A stretch of DNA of 64,000 bases from Phoenix dactylifera. Lineage: Eukaryota > Streptophyta > Magnoliopsida > Arecales > Arecaceae. The notes under the pieces are model-generated. The model was given only the letters and a program-made list of their open reading frames with translations, searched no databases and had not been told where the DNA came from. A program made the translations under genes and the position numbers. The stretch lies in contig NW_024068189.1 in NCBI RefSeq assembly GCF_009389715.1, forward strand, positions 1 through 64,000. The letters are read 5' to 3'. This document shows positions 25,059 to 36,400 of the stretch, piece by piece; position 1 is the stretch's first letter, and each line of letters starts with the position of its first letter.

Positions 25059-26032
25059 CACTTATGCACAGGTATGTATGTATGTATATATCTGTGTATA
25101 TATGTATGTATATATATGCATGTATGTATATGTACATATGTATATGTGTATTATGAACTTGGTAATTGAAGAATAATTTTTATGCTACTAAAAAAAATTA
25201 AATGATTACTTAATTGATCTTCATTTACAAGATAGCGAAAAAGGCTGAAGATGTTTAATCCTGTTATTTCTTGATCTTAGACCCTCCAAATGAAATTCTA
25301 TGATCAAGGCTCTAAAAGACTGAAATAAGAGGTTAAAACAATCCAGGATGAAGAAGAAGTCATGGATGCACCGAAAGTTGTGTTGGAATAAAATCAAAAG
25401 CCCTATTAGAATCTTGTACTGCCACAAGAGTTATGTAATAAAATATTGATATGCAATTATAATTTAATGTCATCCACATTGGTGATGTTTTACATGGTGT
25501 GAAGAGGGACAACAAAGATCACTATCGCAACAAAAAGTGTAAATGAAACTTTCTTGTTTTATTTAATTGTTTCTTGTTCACCTATAGTCTAGTTTCATCA
25601 TTTATGAATCTATCTTAGATATGGTAGAGCAGAATATTTATTTCTAGAAATATTTGAAAATATACATACGTACGTATGTACGTACACACAGATATATATG
25701 TATCTATGTATATATGTATGTACTATGAACTTGATAATTGAAGAATAATTTAATATTCTACTAAAAAATAAATGATTACTCAATAGAACACCATGCTTCT
25801 AGAAATAGCTTTTAATCTTCATTTACAAGATAAAGAAAAAGGCTGAAGATGTTTAACCCTGTTTTTTTCTTGAACTTCGAACCCTCCAAATCACGTTCTA
25901 TGATCAAGGTTCTCAAAGACTGAAAGAAGGGGTTAAAACCATCAAGGATGAAGAAGCAATTATGGATGCACCGAAAGTTGTGTTGAAATTAAATCAAAAG
26001 TCCAATCCGAATCTTCTATTATCACAAGAGCC
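24822..26032. repeat. Tandem duplication, two units of about 600 bp
   Basis: Unit 1 (about 24822-25433) and unit 2 (about 25441-26032) align end to end. Both start AAATATTGATATGCAATTAT and share, in order, GGGACAACAAAGATCACT, TTCACCTATAGTCTAGTTTC, TTTATTTCTAGAAATATTTG, CATTTACAAGATA, AAGGCTGAAGATGTTTAA and GATGCACCGAAAGTTGTGTT. Each unit carries its own TA/GTAT microsatellite at the same place (about 25011-25150 and 25660-25725), of different length. Many substitutions separate them, so the event is old. No gene is included. Confidence 0.85.
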
Positions 26033-26628
26033 CTGAACGATCTCCTAACCCTTCCAAGACTGATTTTAAAAGAACAAAAATTGAACTTCATTCACAAGTA
26101 TCTAATGAGCTTAAGTTTTACAAGCCAAGTCGATAAAAGATCGAGTTTCAGTCCAATAAATATTAGCCTAATATATGGTATCACCATAATCAAGATGGAT
26201 TTCAACATCAAATTACTTTCAATACATCCAACATTTAGTTAGCTTTCCAATGCATATTGAACTGCCTTAGTTGAGGCTCAGATGGGGAAGCTTTGCCTAT
26301 TTTATGGAAGACCTATCATGCTGATGCATTGCTTACAAAATTTGAGATTGTTATGAAAATGACATCAATGACCGCAAAAAATTATTAATCAGACATAGCA
26401 ATTTACTAATCAACTAGATGCTCTTACATTGCCTATCATAATTTACATGTTAGTCTTTGCATGGTGGTCTCGTAGAATTGATATTGCGACCAAGTGGAGC
26501 TTGATCATTGGCATAGACATGTCAAACAGTCAAAGCCATTCAGACCAAACCATCCCAAAACCATGGCATGTAAAGCGTAGTCTGTTTCTTCACCATCCAC
26601 CTCTCTTCTCCTGGGAAATTCCCTTAAT
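26033..26628. other. Intergenic DNA left of the solo LTR
   Basis: No gene or repeat with defined borders was recognised. Confidence 0.4.
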
Positions 26629-27993
26629 GAAAATGTCACGCCCCGGATCCGGATCCGTGACACGGCCGTGCTATTGCCGACTACCGCCCACAATAGCACG
26701 CAGCCTCATACCTGGGAAATAGGGTAGTCAAACCAACCAAATCTTTTCATGTGTATTCATCTAGTACAACATGCTGGTCAGTACCCAAATACAGAGCTTC
26801 TATGTAGTTTATATACACAAAAGTATATACTTGCTTTACCCCAAAAGAAAGAAGCGCTAATACCAAATTAACGTGTCTCTGGCAGCTATCAGTGGTGAGG
26901 ATCTGAAAGAAAAAAGTAAATAAACGGATATGAGCTACACGGCTCAGTAAGTAATCCTGCATAATCCTACCGGATCAACCAGTAGACTAAACATGTAAAT
27001 CAGGGTTTTGAGAAGCTGACATGCATGTTTATCTAATAATCATCATGGCATAATAAGTATGCGATTTAAACAAAGCAGTAGTGCAAATCACAACAATTTT
27101 CATAATATATGCATATGAAACCGTGCCCCCCGGCATGCCGTGGTCCTTTTTCTCTCGGATGCTACTACGAAGTCCATTCGGCCACTGGCGGGGCCAGCTA
27201 GTCATTCTCGGCCACTAGCAAGGCCAGCGAAGTTATTCTCGGCCACTAGCAAGGCCAGCTCAGTTGCATTCGATCAGTAGCATCTTTGAGCCCGTTACAG
27301 TGCCTCTTGGCTAACTAAGACTTTATAAACTTACATGCATGATTAAAATATCAGTATCATCATGTCGCATACATAGCCATAGCTTCTGGGATCATGCAAG
27401 TTACTTATGCATTGTAACATATCAGGCATGAAACATATATACTTAAAATAAATGCTTAGGAAACATTAATAACATAATATGATCCATAACAGGATTAGGA
27501 CAGGTTACTTACAGTGATTCGCCTTTCTCCTAGGTCTCCTGCGTCCTGGTGACGAGTCCTAAGTCACCTGGATTTTTGTCATAATAACAATATATTATTT
27601 TTCTTTTCTACCTGAAATTTAGCCCAAGACTAATTCCTCTGTATTGGGGTCTTGGCTGGGCTCATAAGTCTTAATTGGCCTTCCGATTGGCCACTAAGCT
27701 TAATTCCCAGCTTAATTGGGTTTAATTTTGGTTTAATTTATAGTCTGGCTTGTCCAGACTTAGCCCAATTTGCTTGGGCTCGGGTTTAGTCAAATTTGGC
27801 TAAACCCTTTCCCTCTTTTTTTTTTTTTCTTTTTCTTTTTCTTTTTTTTTTTCTTTTTTTTTTTTTTCTTTGGGCTTAACGGGTTGCGGGTTCGGATTCG
27901 GATCCGACCCGCGAACCCGTTATTGGGTTCTTTCTCCCCCCTTCCAGAGGCTTCCGCCTCTTCACCTTCCCGACCCCCTCTCCCTCATCCGGC

Positions 27994-28034
<41 letters not shown>

Positions 28035-29442
28035 CTCTCCGTCGTCTCCACCGAAACCATACCTCCGGCCGGCCCTCCGGCTCCCCTTCTTCTCCTCCGG
28101 CCAGATCTGTGGCCTTCCCCCTCTCGGTCACTCCCTCTCTTTCCCTCTTCTCTTCTTTGTCTCTACCGAAGCCCATGCTTCCGGCCCTCTTCTCCGGCTC
28201 CCCTTCTTCTCCTCCGGCCAGATCTGTGGCCTTCTTCTTCTCCTCCGGCCGGATCTGCCGCCTCCTCCTCCTTCCGACCTTCACCGAACCCTCCCCGGCC
28301 AGATCTACCAGCCCGGAGTGGTGCTTCCCCTTCGGGGCGGCGACGGTGGGAGGCCGGCCCTTTCCCTCTCCTTCGAAGTGATGCCGGAGGAGAGGAGAAG
28401 AGCCGGGAGGTGGGATCGAGGCCGATCTCCTCCGGGAGAACTTCTCCGGCTCCGACCACGGCGAGGTAAGGCCGTGGTCCGCGGTAAGTGCCCCCTCTCT
28501 TTTTTTTTTTTCTTTACTTTGTTCTTCTTCCTCTTCCGTTTTCTTCTTTTTTTTTTTTTTTTTTTTTGTGGGAGTCTCGCCACCACCTCTCGGCCGGCGG
28601 AGAGGTGGGGCTCGGCTGGGGCTCGGCTGAGGCTGGCGGCCTTGAGGCCGCGTTGGTCGCCGGCACGGCAGACCCGGCGGCCCTTGGCTGCCCCTCAGCC
28701 CTAGGGCAGCCACGGCCGGGGCCTGTCACCCGCAGGCCGAGTCCGGCTGGGCTCGGCCCGGGTGGCGTGGGCTCGGCTTGGGCCGTTCTCAGGCCGGCCC
28801 GCGGCCTGTTGGTCCGGCCCGCAGCCTGTGGGTCCGGCCCACGGCCCTCCTCCTGTTCTTCTCTCCCGTGCCGGTCTCCTTCTCTCTCTCTGTGCCAGTC
28901 TCCTCCCCTCTGTTTCATCAGTGAAACAGAGGGGAGAATACCCTACAGAGGGGTATCTCCACTCCTAAAATTTTATTATTTAACCTAAGGGCCACTTACC
29001 TGGATTTTTGCTGGTTACCGTTGGGCCGTTCCTCCCCCTCGTAGTCCCTCCTTCCTCTTGGAGCTTCAGGGCTCTTCCGCCTTAGGCTCCAGGGCTTCGA
29101 CTCTCTCTCTTTCAGTGTTCTTGGGGGCCTCCGACTTAGGGTTGCCGGCAGGGACTTAAATAGTGGTTTAGAAGATGAGACCCCCCCTCTGAGAGGTCCC
29201 ATCCGTTCCATGCCTCCCCTCTCCGGGAATGGCCGCCGTCCCCCCTGTCTCCGGTGCGCCGGCATCGGCTGCCAGCAGGGGTGAGGGTCACCCCTCCCTG
29301 TCGGTCTTATCCCTTCGTTTTTATTTCTTTTTTTTTTTAAATATGATAACAGCACTGCCCACAGTGAAATTTGGGCCCAACCCTTAACTGGGCCCATTTC
29401 TTATTGGGCCTAGTAGGTTCTGGGCCCGGACATTACAGAAAA
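26629..29442. mobile_element. Solo LTR (2804 bp) with 5-bp duplication GAAAA
   Basis: The element spans 26634-29437, begins TGTCACG and ends CATTACA, and is flanked by GAAAA at 26629-26633 and 29438-29442. TG..CA ends and a 5-bp duplication are the hallmarks of an LTR retrotransposon insertion. No gag/pol coding and no second LTR are present, so it is a solo LTR; the size suggests Ty3/gypsy type. The interior includes three short repeats with GGCCACTAGCAAGGCCAGC-like sequence (about 27178-27262), long T-runs (27816-27870 and 28500-28567), a CT microsatellite (27992-28031) and a very GC-rich stretch (28570-28860). Long open frames at 27770-28988 on both strands are caused by these simple repeats and are not genes. 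Confidence 0.85.
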
Positions 29443-30270
29443 TAAAAGAAAGCTAACCCCAACTAAACTCCTTTCTTCTTATCACTCTTTAGTATCCAAA
29501 AAAATACTCCAACAAAAATAACTTGTTGCGATAAATTGCTTGTGGTATATAATTATTAGTGTTACTTTATTATGAAAGCCACTATAATTTTGTTTTCTAG
29601 GCATATAATTTAAAGTGCCGGAAACTAGAATTGCAATTATCGTATTTAACTAATATATCAATAAATAATATCATAATTTGTGAGATTTTGGAAGATTGTT
29701 GCTAAACCTTAAATTGTTCATTTTTTATACAAAGCTTAGGTCTAGTCACCCTAGAGTCATTAAATATGCTATTGTACACATTTATTATGGTCGTCAAATA
29801 TATCATGATCGGTATCTTCTTAGCACTAATATATATAGGCCAATGGTTTGATCAGACATATACTAAAATATTAAAATAAAAATAATTTAAGATAAAATAT
29901 AATATAATGATATTAATAATTTTTTTAATTAATTATTATTATTAACTTTATGTTGGATAAATAAAAAGAATCATGAATTATCTATTCTCATAGAATTGTA
30001 AGAAAAATTATATATATATACGCAAATACAAAGAGCTTAATTTTTAAATATTCTTAACAACAAAGCTTTGAAAATATAATAAAGAATAAAATAAAGTAAA
30101 ATTTTATTTTTCATGTTTATGAAAGAGAAAATTATTTTTTATAAAAAAATAATGATTAAAATATGAAATACCATAATGCACATCAAATGAATACTCAATG
30201 ATCTAAATATATATAAATAAATTTAATTAATTTATTGTATAATGATAATAGATATTGTAGGCTGGTGGCT
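29443..30270. other. AT-rich intergenic DNA
   Basis: Very AT-rich between the solo LTR and the SINE. Nothing recognised. Confidence 0.5.
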
Positions 30271-30271
30271 A

Positions 30272-30640
30272 AGAACTTGCTGCTTTTTTTTTTGCTTAAG
30301 AAAAGGGAAGAGGGGGGTGAGGAGAACCTCACCCGCATAGCAACCCCCACTAGGTCCCCTCTCCACTGGAGAATATTTGATACGGGTAGACAACTTTTAC
30401 TCATACCCTTCCCACTCGCGGGGAAGTCCTACCAATGTAGCAGCCCCTTCCACGTGTGAGTACGTCACACCAGCACCACCTAAGTACCGGCAGACTAGAT
30501 GGCGACTCCATTAGGCAAACCAGGCGGAGGGCATCCGGTCTCCATATTTAATCGACGCCCGTGCGTTTCGAACCTGGACCACTCCAATGAAATCTTAGCC
30601 TTGTTCCAACCGTGTTATCACCTCGGTTGTAGAACTTGCT
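30272..30640 (-). mobile_element. SINE with 10-bp target duplication
   Basis: The element occupies about 30282-30630 on the minus strand, between direct repeats AGAACTTGCT at 30272-30281 and 30631-30640. Read on the minus strand it starts ACAACCGAGGTGATAACACG, has a B-box-like AGGTTCGAAAC about 60 bp in (plus 30567-30577), and ends in an A-run (plus T-run about 30284-30293). This layout of a 5' tRNA-like head, body and A-tail, with a duplication of about 10 bp, is that of a tRNA-derived SINE inserted by LINE machinery. It has no coding capacity. Confidence 0.8.
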
Positions 30641-30704
30641 ATCGGAACGGGCGGCTGTGGTGCTTTAAAAATGCTGTAGATAATTATTTTTTTTATAGTG
30701 AAAT

Positions 30705-31483
30705 ATGACGGCCGCCGCCTCCTCTCAACCTTTGCAGCTGTCTTCCAAGTTCCACCCCTCTTTCATCTTCCACATTGGACATCTCATGGGGCCACTTCAT
30801 TCCTTAAAGCCACCTTACCACCCCAACCCACCATTATTGCACCACCTCCTCATCTTCCCCTCCTCTTATCCACCCTCCCCCTCACCCTCGCAGAGATCAA
30901 AGGCATCCAAATTCGTCCCTTCCTTCTATCCACCCTCCCCCTCACCCTCGCAGAGATCAGAAACATCCAAATTCGTCGCCAGGAACCTGATCTTATTCAT
31001 CTACTTGAGAGGCCGCCATGCTGCCGTCCCCATTCTCATTGAAGCCCCCACCTCAACAGCAGAAATTCGACGTCAACTCCGCATTCGATCCCCCTCATGA
31101 GACACTTCATCATTCCAATCCTCGCATTCGAAAACCTCGACGCCGACTCGAGTTGCACCCGGTCGCTGGACGTCGCGAACCAAGACGAGCATAGCCTGCT
31201 GTTCGGCAACTGCGAGCCCGACGTCGCGGCGACGATGGACGTCATGAGGACCGAGATGGACGGCATGCAGGGTGGCAGCAAGGATTATCTCCCGGCGGGG
31301 ACGACTCATCAGCTGCCAAAAAATATGCTTCGCCTTCCCTCTGTGATGAGGACTGGGACGTAGCCTCCTGCGTTTTGGGTTTTTCTAACGGGATTTTTGC
31401 TGTTTACTGGGATCGTGCACGTAGGGACGGGATGGTCGTCGTTCTTGAAACCATACCCATAGGTTTGCCGTTCTGATCCAAAG
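30705..31483 (+). pseudogene. Unrecognised GC-rich gene-like remnant
   Basis: A relatively GC-rich island with an open frame from ATG at 30705 (131 codons), Ser/Pro/His-rich like a transit peptide. It continues in other frames to 31483, for example YASPSLCDEDWDVASC and IFAVYWDRARRDGM before a TGA. No family was recognised. It contains an in-frame 60-bp tandem duplication (30867-30926 and 30927-30980). Several frame changes would be needed for one protein, so a decayed gene or captured fragment is the most cautious reading. Confidence 0.3.
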
Positions 31484-32598
31484 CATTTAATGGTGCAAGC
31501 TAGAAATTATGCAAACCAGCTAGATACAAGTTCAAGTAATTTTCTTGAATATTTTTGATTCATTTACTTTTCTTAAAAACTTCTATCGAGAAATTTTCAA
31601 AATTATATTTGAAACTTGGTAGACACGATCTTCTATCCAAAAAAAAGATGCAGCTTTGCTAAATTTTTTTATCGAGATCAGTGTTATGCTGTCTGGTCAC
31701 ATTTTGGACCATTTCTCAAGCTTCGTTGATGTGTGTGTGTATGCATATATGTATAGACATATAGAAGAAAAGACAAAAATGTAGAATCAAAAATAAAATA
31801 AAAAGAACTCATAATTCTTAAACATCATAAACCATCTTTGTAAACCTATGCAAGCTTAATATTCTCCACAATATCAACATTAGACAACTTTTAAATCACG
31901 CCTATATCTAAGTAAAAGATGACTCAAAATATGACAGATTTTAAAAATCAGAAAAAGATTATTGTTAGATTATAGATGAACATTTTGTCACTTTTTGATC
32001 CAAAGAATTAGATTTTAGCTGTGGGAGAAGTATCGATTATAGATCTCAAAAAAAATATTTTTAATAAATTGGAAATTACAGAAATCTGATATATGATCAA
32101 AAAGTTATGCCTTTCTAAAAAATTTTTGTTCCATCTAGATGCGGCAGGATTGGATATTTTTGTTGTCGTTGTTGTTGTTTAGAGCCGGATTTGATTGTTC
32201 AATTTGACAGATTTCTGAATCTATTCCAAATTAGTTAGATTATTTTCCATAACCACTTCCCAACATTTTTTTTGATATAATTTAACTAAGACCGCCAAAA
32301 TCAAATGGGTAGAAAGGCGTTGAAGAAAATATTTTACAAACAAATATGAGCCTTAGGGTTGTCCTTCTTTCTTACCTTTCTCCTTAGCTCCTCCTCCTCC
32401 ACTCTTCTCTTCCAAGGCAAAGAATAAAATTTTCTATTTTTCTCGCTGGAGAAGCGTGAGAAGAATGTTTTCATGTTCATCAGAAAGGTGGCTCCGTGCT
32501 TAATTATTGGTACAAAAAATGGTGGATCGTAGCAGCAGCAAGATCTAAATCTCAGTGACAACTAAAATTAGTGTTTCATTCTAAATGCAAGCTGATTT

Positions 32599-32639
<41 letters not shown>

Positions 32640-33017
32640 TCATGTCTCTATAAAGAGACATCCCGGTGCACCAAACTCCTACCAGATTTAGAAAAGATCA
32701 GATGTATGTAGTGTTACCTCACTCTAGACATAAAAAGATTATTTCTGTGTTTCGAATCCACAACATCCAGACTGTGATGAAGCAATCTTCACACCGTTAT
32801 TCATCATGTCTTTATAGCTACTATTATTATAATTGATGTTAATACTTTTCTGAGAAATCCATGCAGAGGAGAAAGGGAAAGAGATCCATCTCTGATTTCC
32901 ATGGTCCGTGTGACGGGCTCCACACGTGATCTTCGCACAACTATAAACACATCTATATTCATTACGCAAAAAAAAAAAGTCTATATGCTCAAGGCATTCC
33001 TTCATTCAGTTCTGACA

Positions 33018-33103
<86 letters not shown>

Positions 33104-33466
33104 CTTTAATTACAAGAGCATAAAATTATCCATCCATCATTGCACCACCATGTGTAATCTTATTTTAACTAAATTAAACTCTTTTGGTTCAATTCTCACT
33201 CTTTTCAAGGGAAAGCTAGAGAGATGCTGGCCAAAAGTTAAGATGCATGGTGCATGTTACATGGCTGGCACAAAGCTACCAAAAAGCTTTCCACAAGAAA
33301 GAGCTAAGCCTCATCAAGCAGTTCTATAGAGTATTAGGATGTTCCAACCTCCCATATGGAATGTTTCATTGAGATCTCTCATGCAAGATTTCTCTCCAGA
33401 GCCCTTCAACAAGGGCCTTCTCTTTTTTAAACTTAAATACTACCCTGCTTCATGAATGACATTCTA
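31484..33466. other. Intergenic region with TA microsatellites
   Basis: AT-rich sequence with two TA microsatellites (32600-32636 and 33021-33100). Short frames at 32334-32561 and 32739-33005 show no domains. The last 100-200 bp before 33467 are probably the 3' UTR of the minus-strand flavin gene. Confidence 0.45.
33021..33100. repeat. (TA)n microsatellite
   Basis: About 40 uninterrupted TA repeats, located 370 bp beyond the stop codon of the riboflavin kinase/FMN phosphatase gene. Confidence 0.95.
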
Positions 33467-36400
33467 TCACAAGGAACTTATTAAGTATGGTGAATCCTTG
33501 GAGCAGGCATACATAGGAAGATCTAGAGCTTTCTCTGCAATTCTCCCGTCCTCCTGAATCCTCGCTATCAAGCTCTCTAGTGATGGAAAATTGGCCTGTG
33601 TATTTCAAGCAATAAGGATACCACATCTGAGAAAAGCAATTAAGAAACCATCTCTAAATTTTGTTGTGTTTAACCCAAATACCTCTGGTCTTATATAGCC
33701 CACTATGGCTAGATGTAGCTCCTCTCCGTAAAAGTCCTCATTGAATTTGTGAAGCAGCCATGGTTCCTGTGAGCAATGATATTTAGAGGAAACGAAAAAA
33801 AAAGAAGAAATAACTGCAGAGGACTTTCGAGTAAAGCACACTCACTATAGTCTTTTCAGTGTTGTCGAAATATGGGTTCCAACCAATACTCATGACCATC
33901 TTATAGATACCCCGTGTTGCTAGCCCTGCCCAGCCAAAATACACCCCAGAAGTATGTTCCGAAAGTAATGCAGAGAAGTTTTCTGCAGGTAAGTTAGCTG
34001 CAAGAAAGGAAAAACAAGTTTTCAATGGTGGCAACAAGTTCTGCATACATGGAAATTGAAACCCATATAATAAATATAATTACCAAACACTGATCCACTA
34101 AACTCACTAAAAGTTTGATAGTTGCATGACTAGTATATTACAGGGCAGAAAACAAATTTTAGCACATGATGTTCCTAGAATATTTAATGGAGCCTCACCT
34201 ACATGATAAAGAAATGACTGCTAATCAATTCAGATCTGGATCAATCTGAAATTTATGACAGAACTTGGCCCCTTAACTTAGCAAATAGTGTAAAACAAAG
34301 TCAACTTGAAGCTCCAAACTGAAACAGAGAAGAGATCGGCAGGGTATCACTTGGATCAGATGTTCAGATCTACAGAAAGGAGATCTGCACCGGTAGTATT
34401 CAGATATGACATATAGCAGTAAGATGCTGCATTTGTAGCAATAGAGAGAACTGAATGAGGGAAAAGATGGAAAGATTTAAGAAGTAAAAAAAGGTAGAAT
34501 AAGAGAGAGAAAAATATGATAAGAGAGAAGAGAAAATAATAGAGAAGAATATGAAAAAGGTATTAATATACTTCTAATGTCGAATCAGGATCAACTAGGA
34601 CAGAAATAAAGCATTGGGTCAAAGTCTTCTTTGGTGTCAAGGTAATAGTTATGAATAGTCATCGACTCCCGGAAAAAGGTAGAAGAATAGGACCTATTAT
34701 GGGACATACAATGTATTACAGATGTATGGTCATTACGCTTCAACCGGGTTATTCTATTCCACCCCAGACCCCAGCGACTTCAAAATATTTATATTACAGG
34801 AAGATGTAATCCAAGGCATCTTTGAGAAATGTATTAATTGGCAATATGATGTTATGAACACCATCACCACCAGCATGATAAATGTATTAGATTGTGACTC
34901 ACCTGTTGGTATTCCAAGTACCTTTGAGCCACGGCCAAAACCTTTGATAACAGGTCCTCCAATATACCATGGTTCAATTGGCAAAGTGCCTTCTATCCCT
35001 GTCATCCACTAATGGCAGCTTCATTTTGGGGAAATGCTATGAAAAATTACAGCTATATATGAGCAGCAAGGTTGAGTAGCATACAATCTTCGAATGGTGA
35101 CAAACCCCACTTTTCAGGATGCAGATCGAGCAGAGAATTGATCACCTCATCGGCTGAACTGAAAGAACTAGCTTGTTTTGGTAAAGATGGTACAGCAACC
35201 ACCTTCATTCCTGCAGCCTTGCCAGCCATGACACCAGGCCTAGACGGTACCAAAAATTAGTTATCATGACTAAACCAATTAATTGAATGCATGGCATTAA
35301 CTAATTAACAGTTTATTAAAAAAGGAACATAAGTCAGCAATAGGTTGCCTGTGTTAACAAAACCATTGGTCACTTATATGATTGCTTTTACTACTCATCA
35401 AGCTATTTGTAAACAAAAACAAAAGGCATATCCGGCCAATACATTTTGGCAATGCAGCATCCATGTGATATATGACAAAATTATATCCAGAAATAGGATC
35501 CATATCAGCAAAAAGAAAACGATAATAAACATTAGCAAAACTTACAACGAATCCTCAATCACTAGGCAGTTTGATGGATCAGCATTCATTCTTCTAGCAG
35601 CCTCAAGGAAACTTCCAAGACCAAGCAAAAATCAATAATTCAGACTAACAAATATTAATTTTCTGAATTATGGCAAATAGGTGAAAGTTAACCAAACAAA
35701 CTGTATTTTGCAGTGCCTCACATTTCAGGAGATGGCTTCCCCATTACCACTTCATCACCACCAACAACCGCAGTAAAGGATCCTTTCCAGCCTATACATC
35801 AGAATATAACAAACTGGTACCCTCAAAGATTGCAAAAGATAACCAAAATGTCCAAAACAACAACAAATTTGCTTTTCTATCTATGGAGGATCAATAATTC
35901 AACGTGTTTCCAGATTCTACCAAGAAATATACCATGATGGTAGGAAATCTTGGCTTCTATATTTGATTTTGGAGAGTTTGAAGCCAAACACATTGGCACC
36001 CCCTTGCTCCTTAGATGTTTAATTAGCCGATTAGCACCTGGAAGAGCTTTAATATTGCACCATCTGCAGCAATCAGATGCATTTATCTATTATACCTCAT
36101 GACAAGGGACTGAAAATTATTGTACAACCACCAATAAATTTTGAATTTAACTGTACTTATATGTTTCGCTAAAATACTGAAAAAGACAAAGTTAAGAAGC
36201 AGGCAACCTTAAATAAGGAGAGATAAATTGCACTTCCAACTTTAATTGTCACCTAGGGTTTTGACTTGCAGTATCTGAGTCAACTAATCAAGTTGTACGG
36301 ATATGGTAGGCCAATTTACACATTGTTTTGAACTGTTTGAACAACTGAATACTAGATTCATAAATAAAAGCAAGCTAAACAAGCCCAAGACAGAAATATT

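Noticed and set aside
27770-28988. Long overlapping open frames on both strands (up to 242 codons) near the T-runs and CT repeat
   Set aside because: Their products are homopolymer Phe/Lys/Glu or Ser-Leu/Arg-Glu repeats imposed by simple sequence inside the solo LTR. No domain and no splice context.
30555-30590. tRNA gene suggested by a B-box-like GGTTCGAAAC
   Set aside because: No cloverleaf could be assembled; the A-tail and 10-bp duplication identify a SINE.
33014-33110. Ile-Tyr repeat protein in the frame 32901-33329
   Set aside because: It is the translation of the TA microsatellite.
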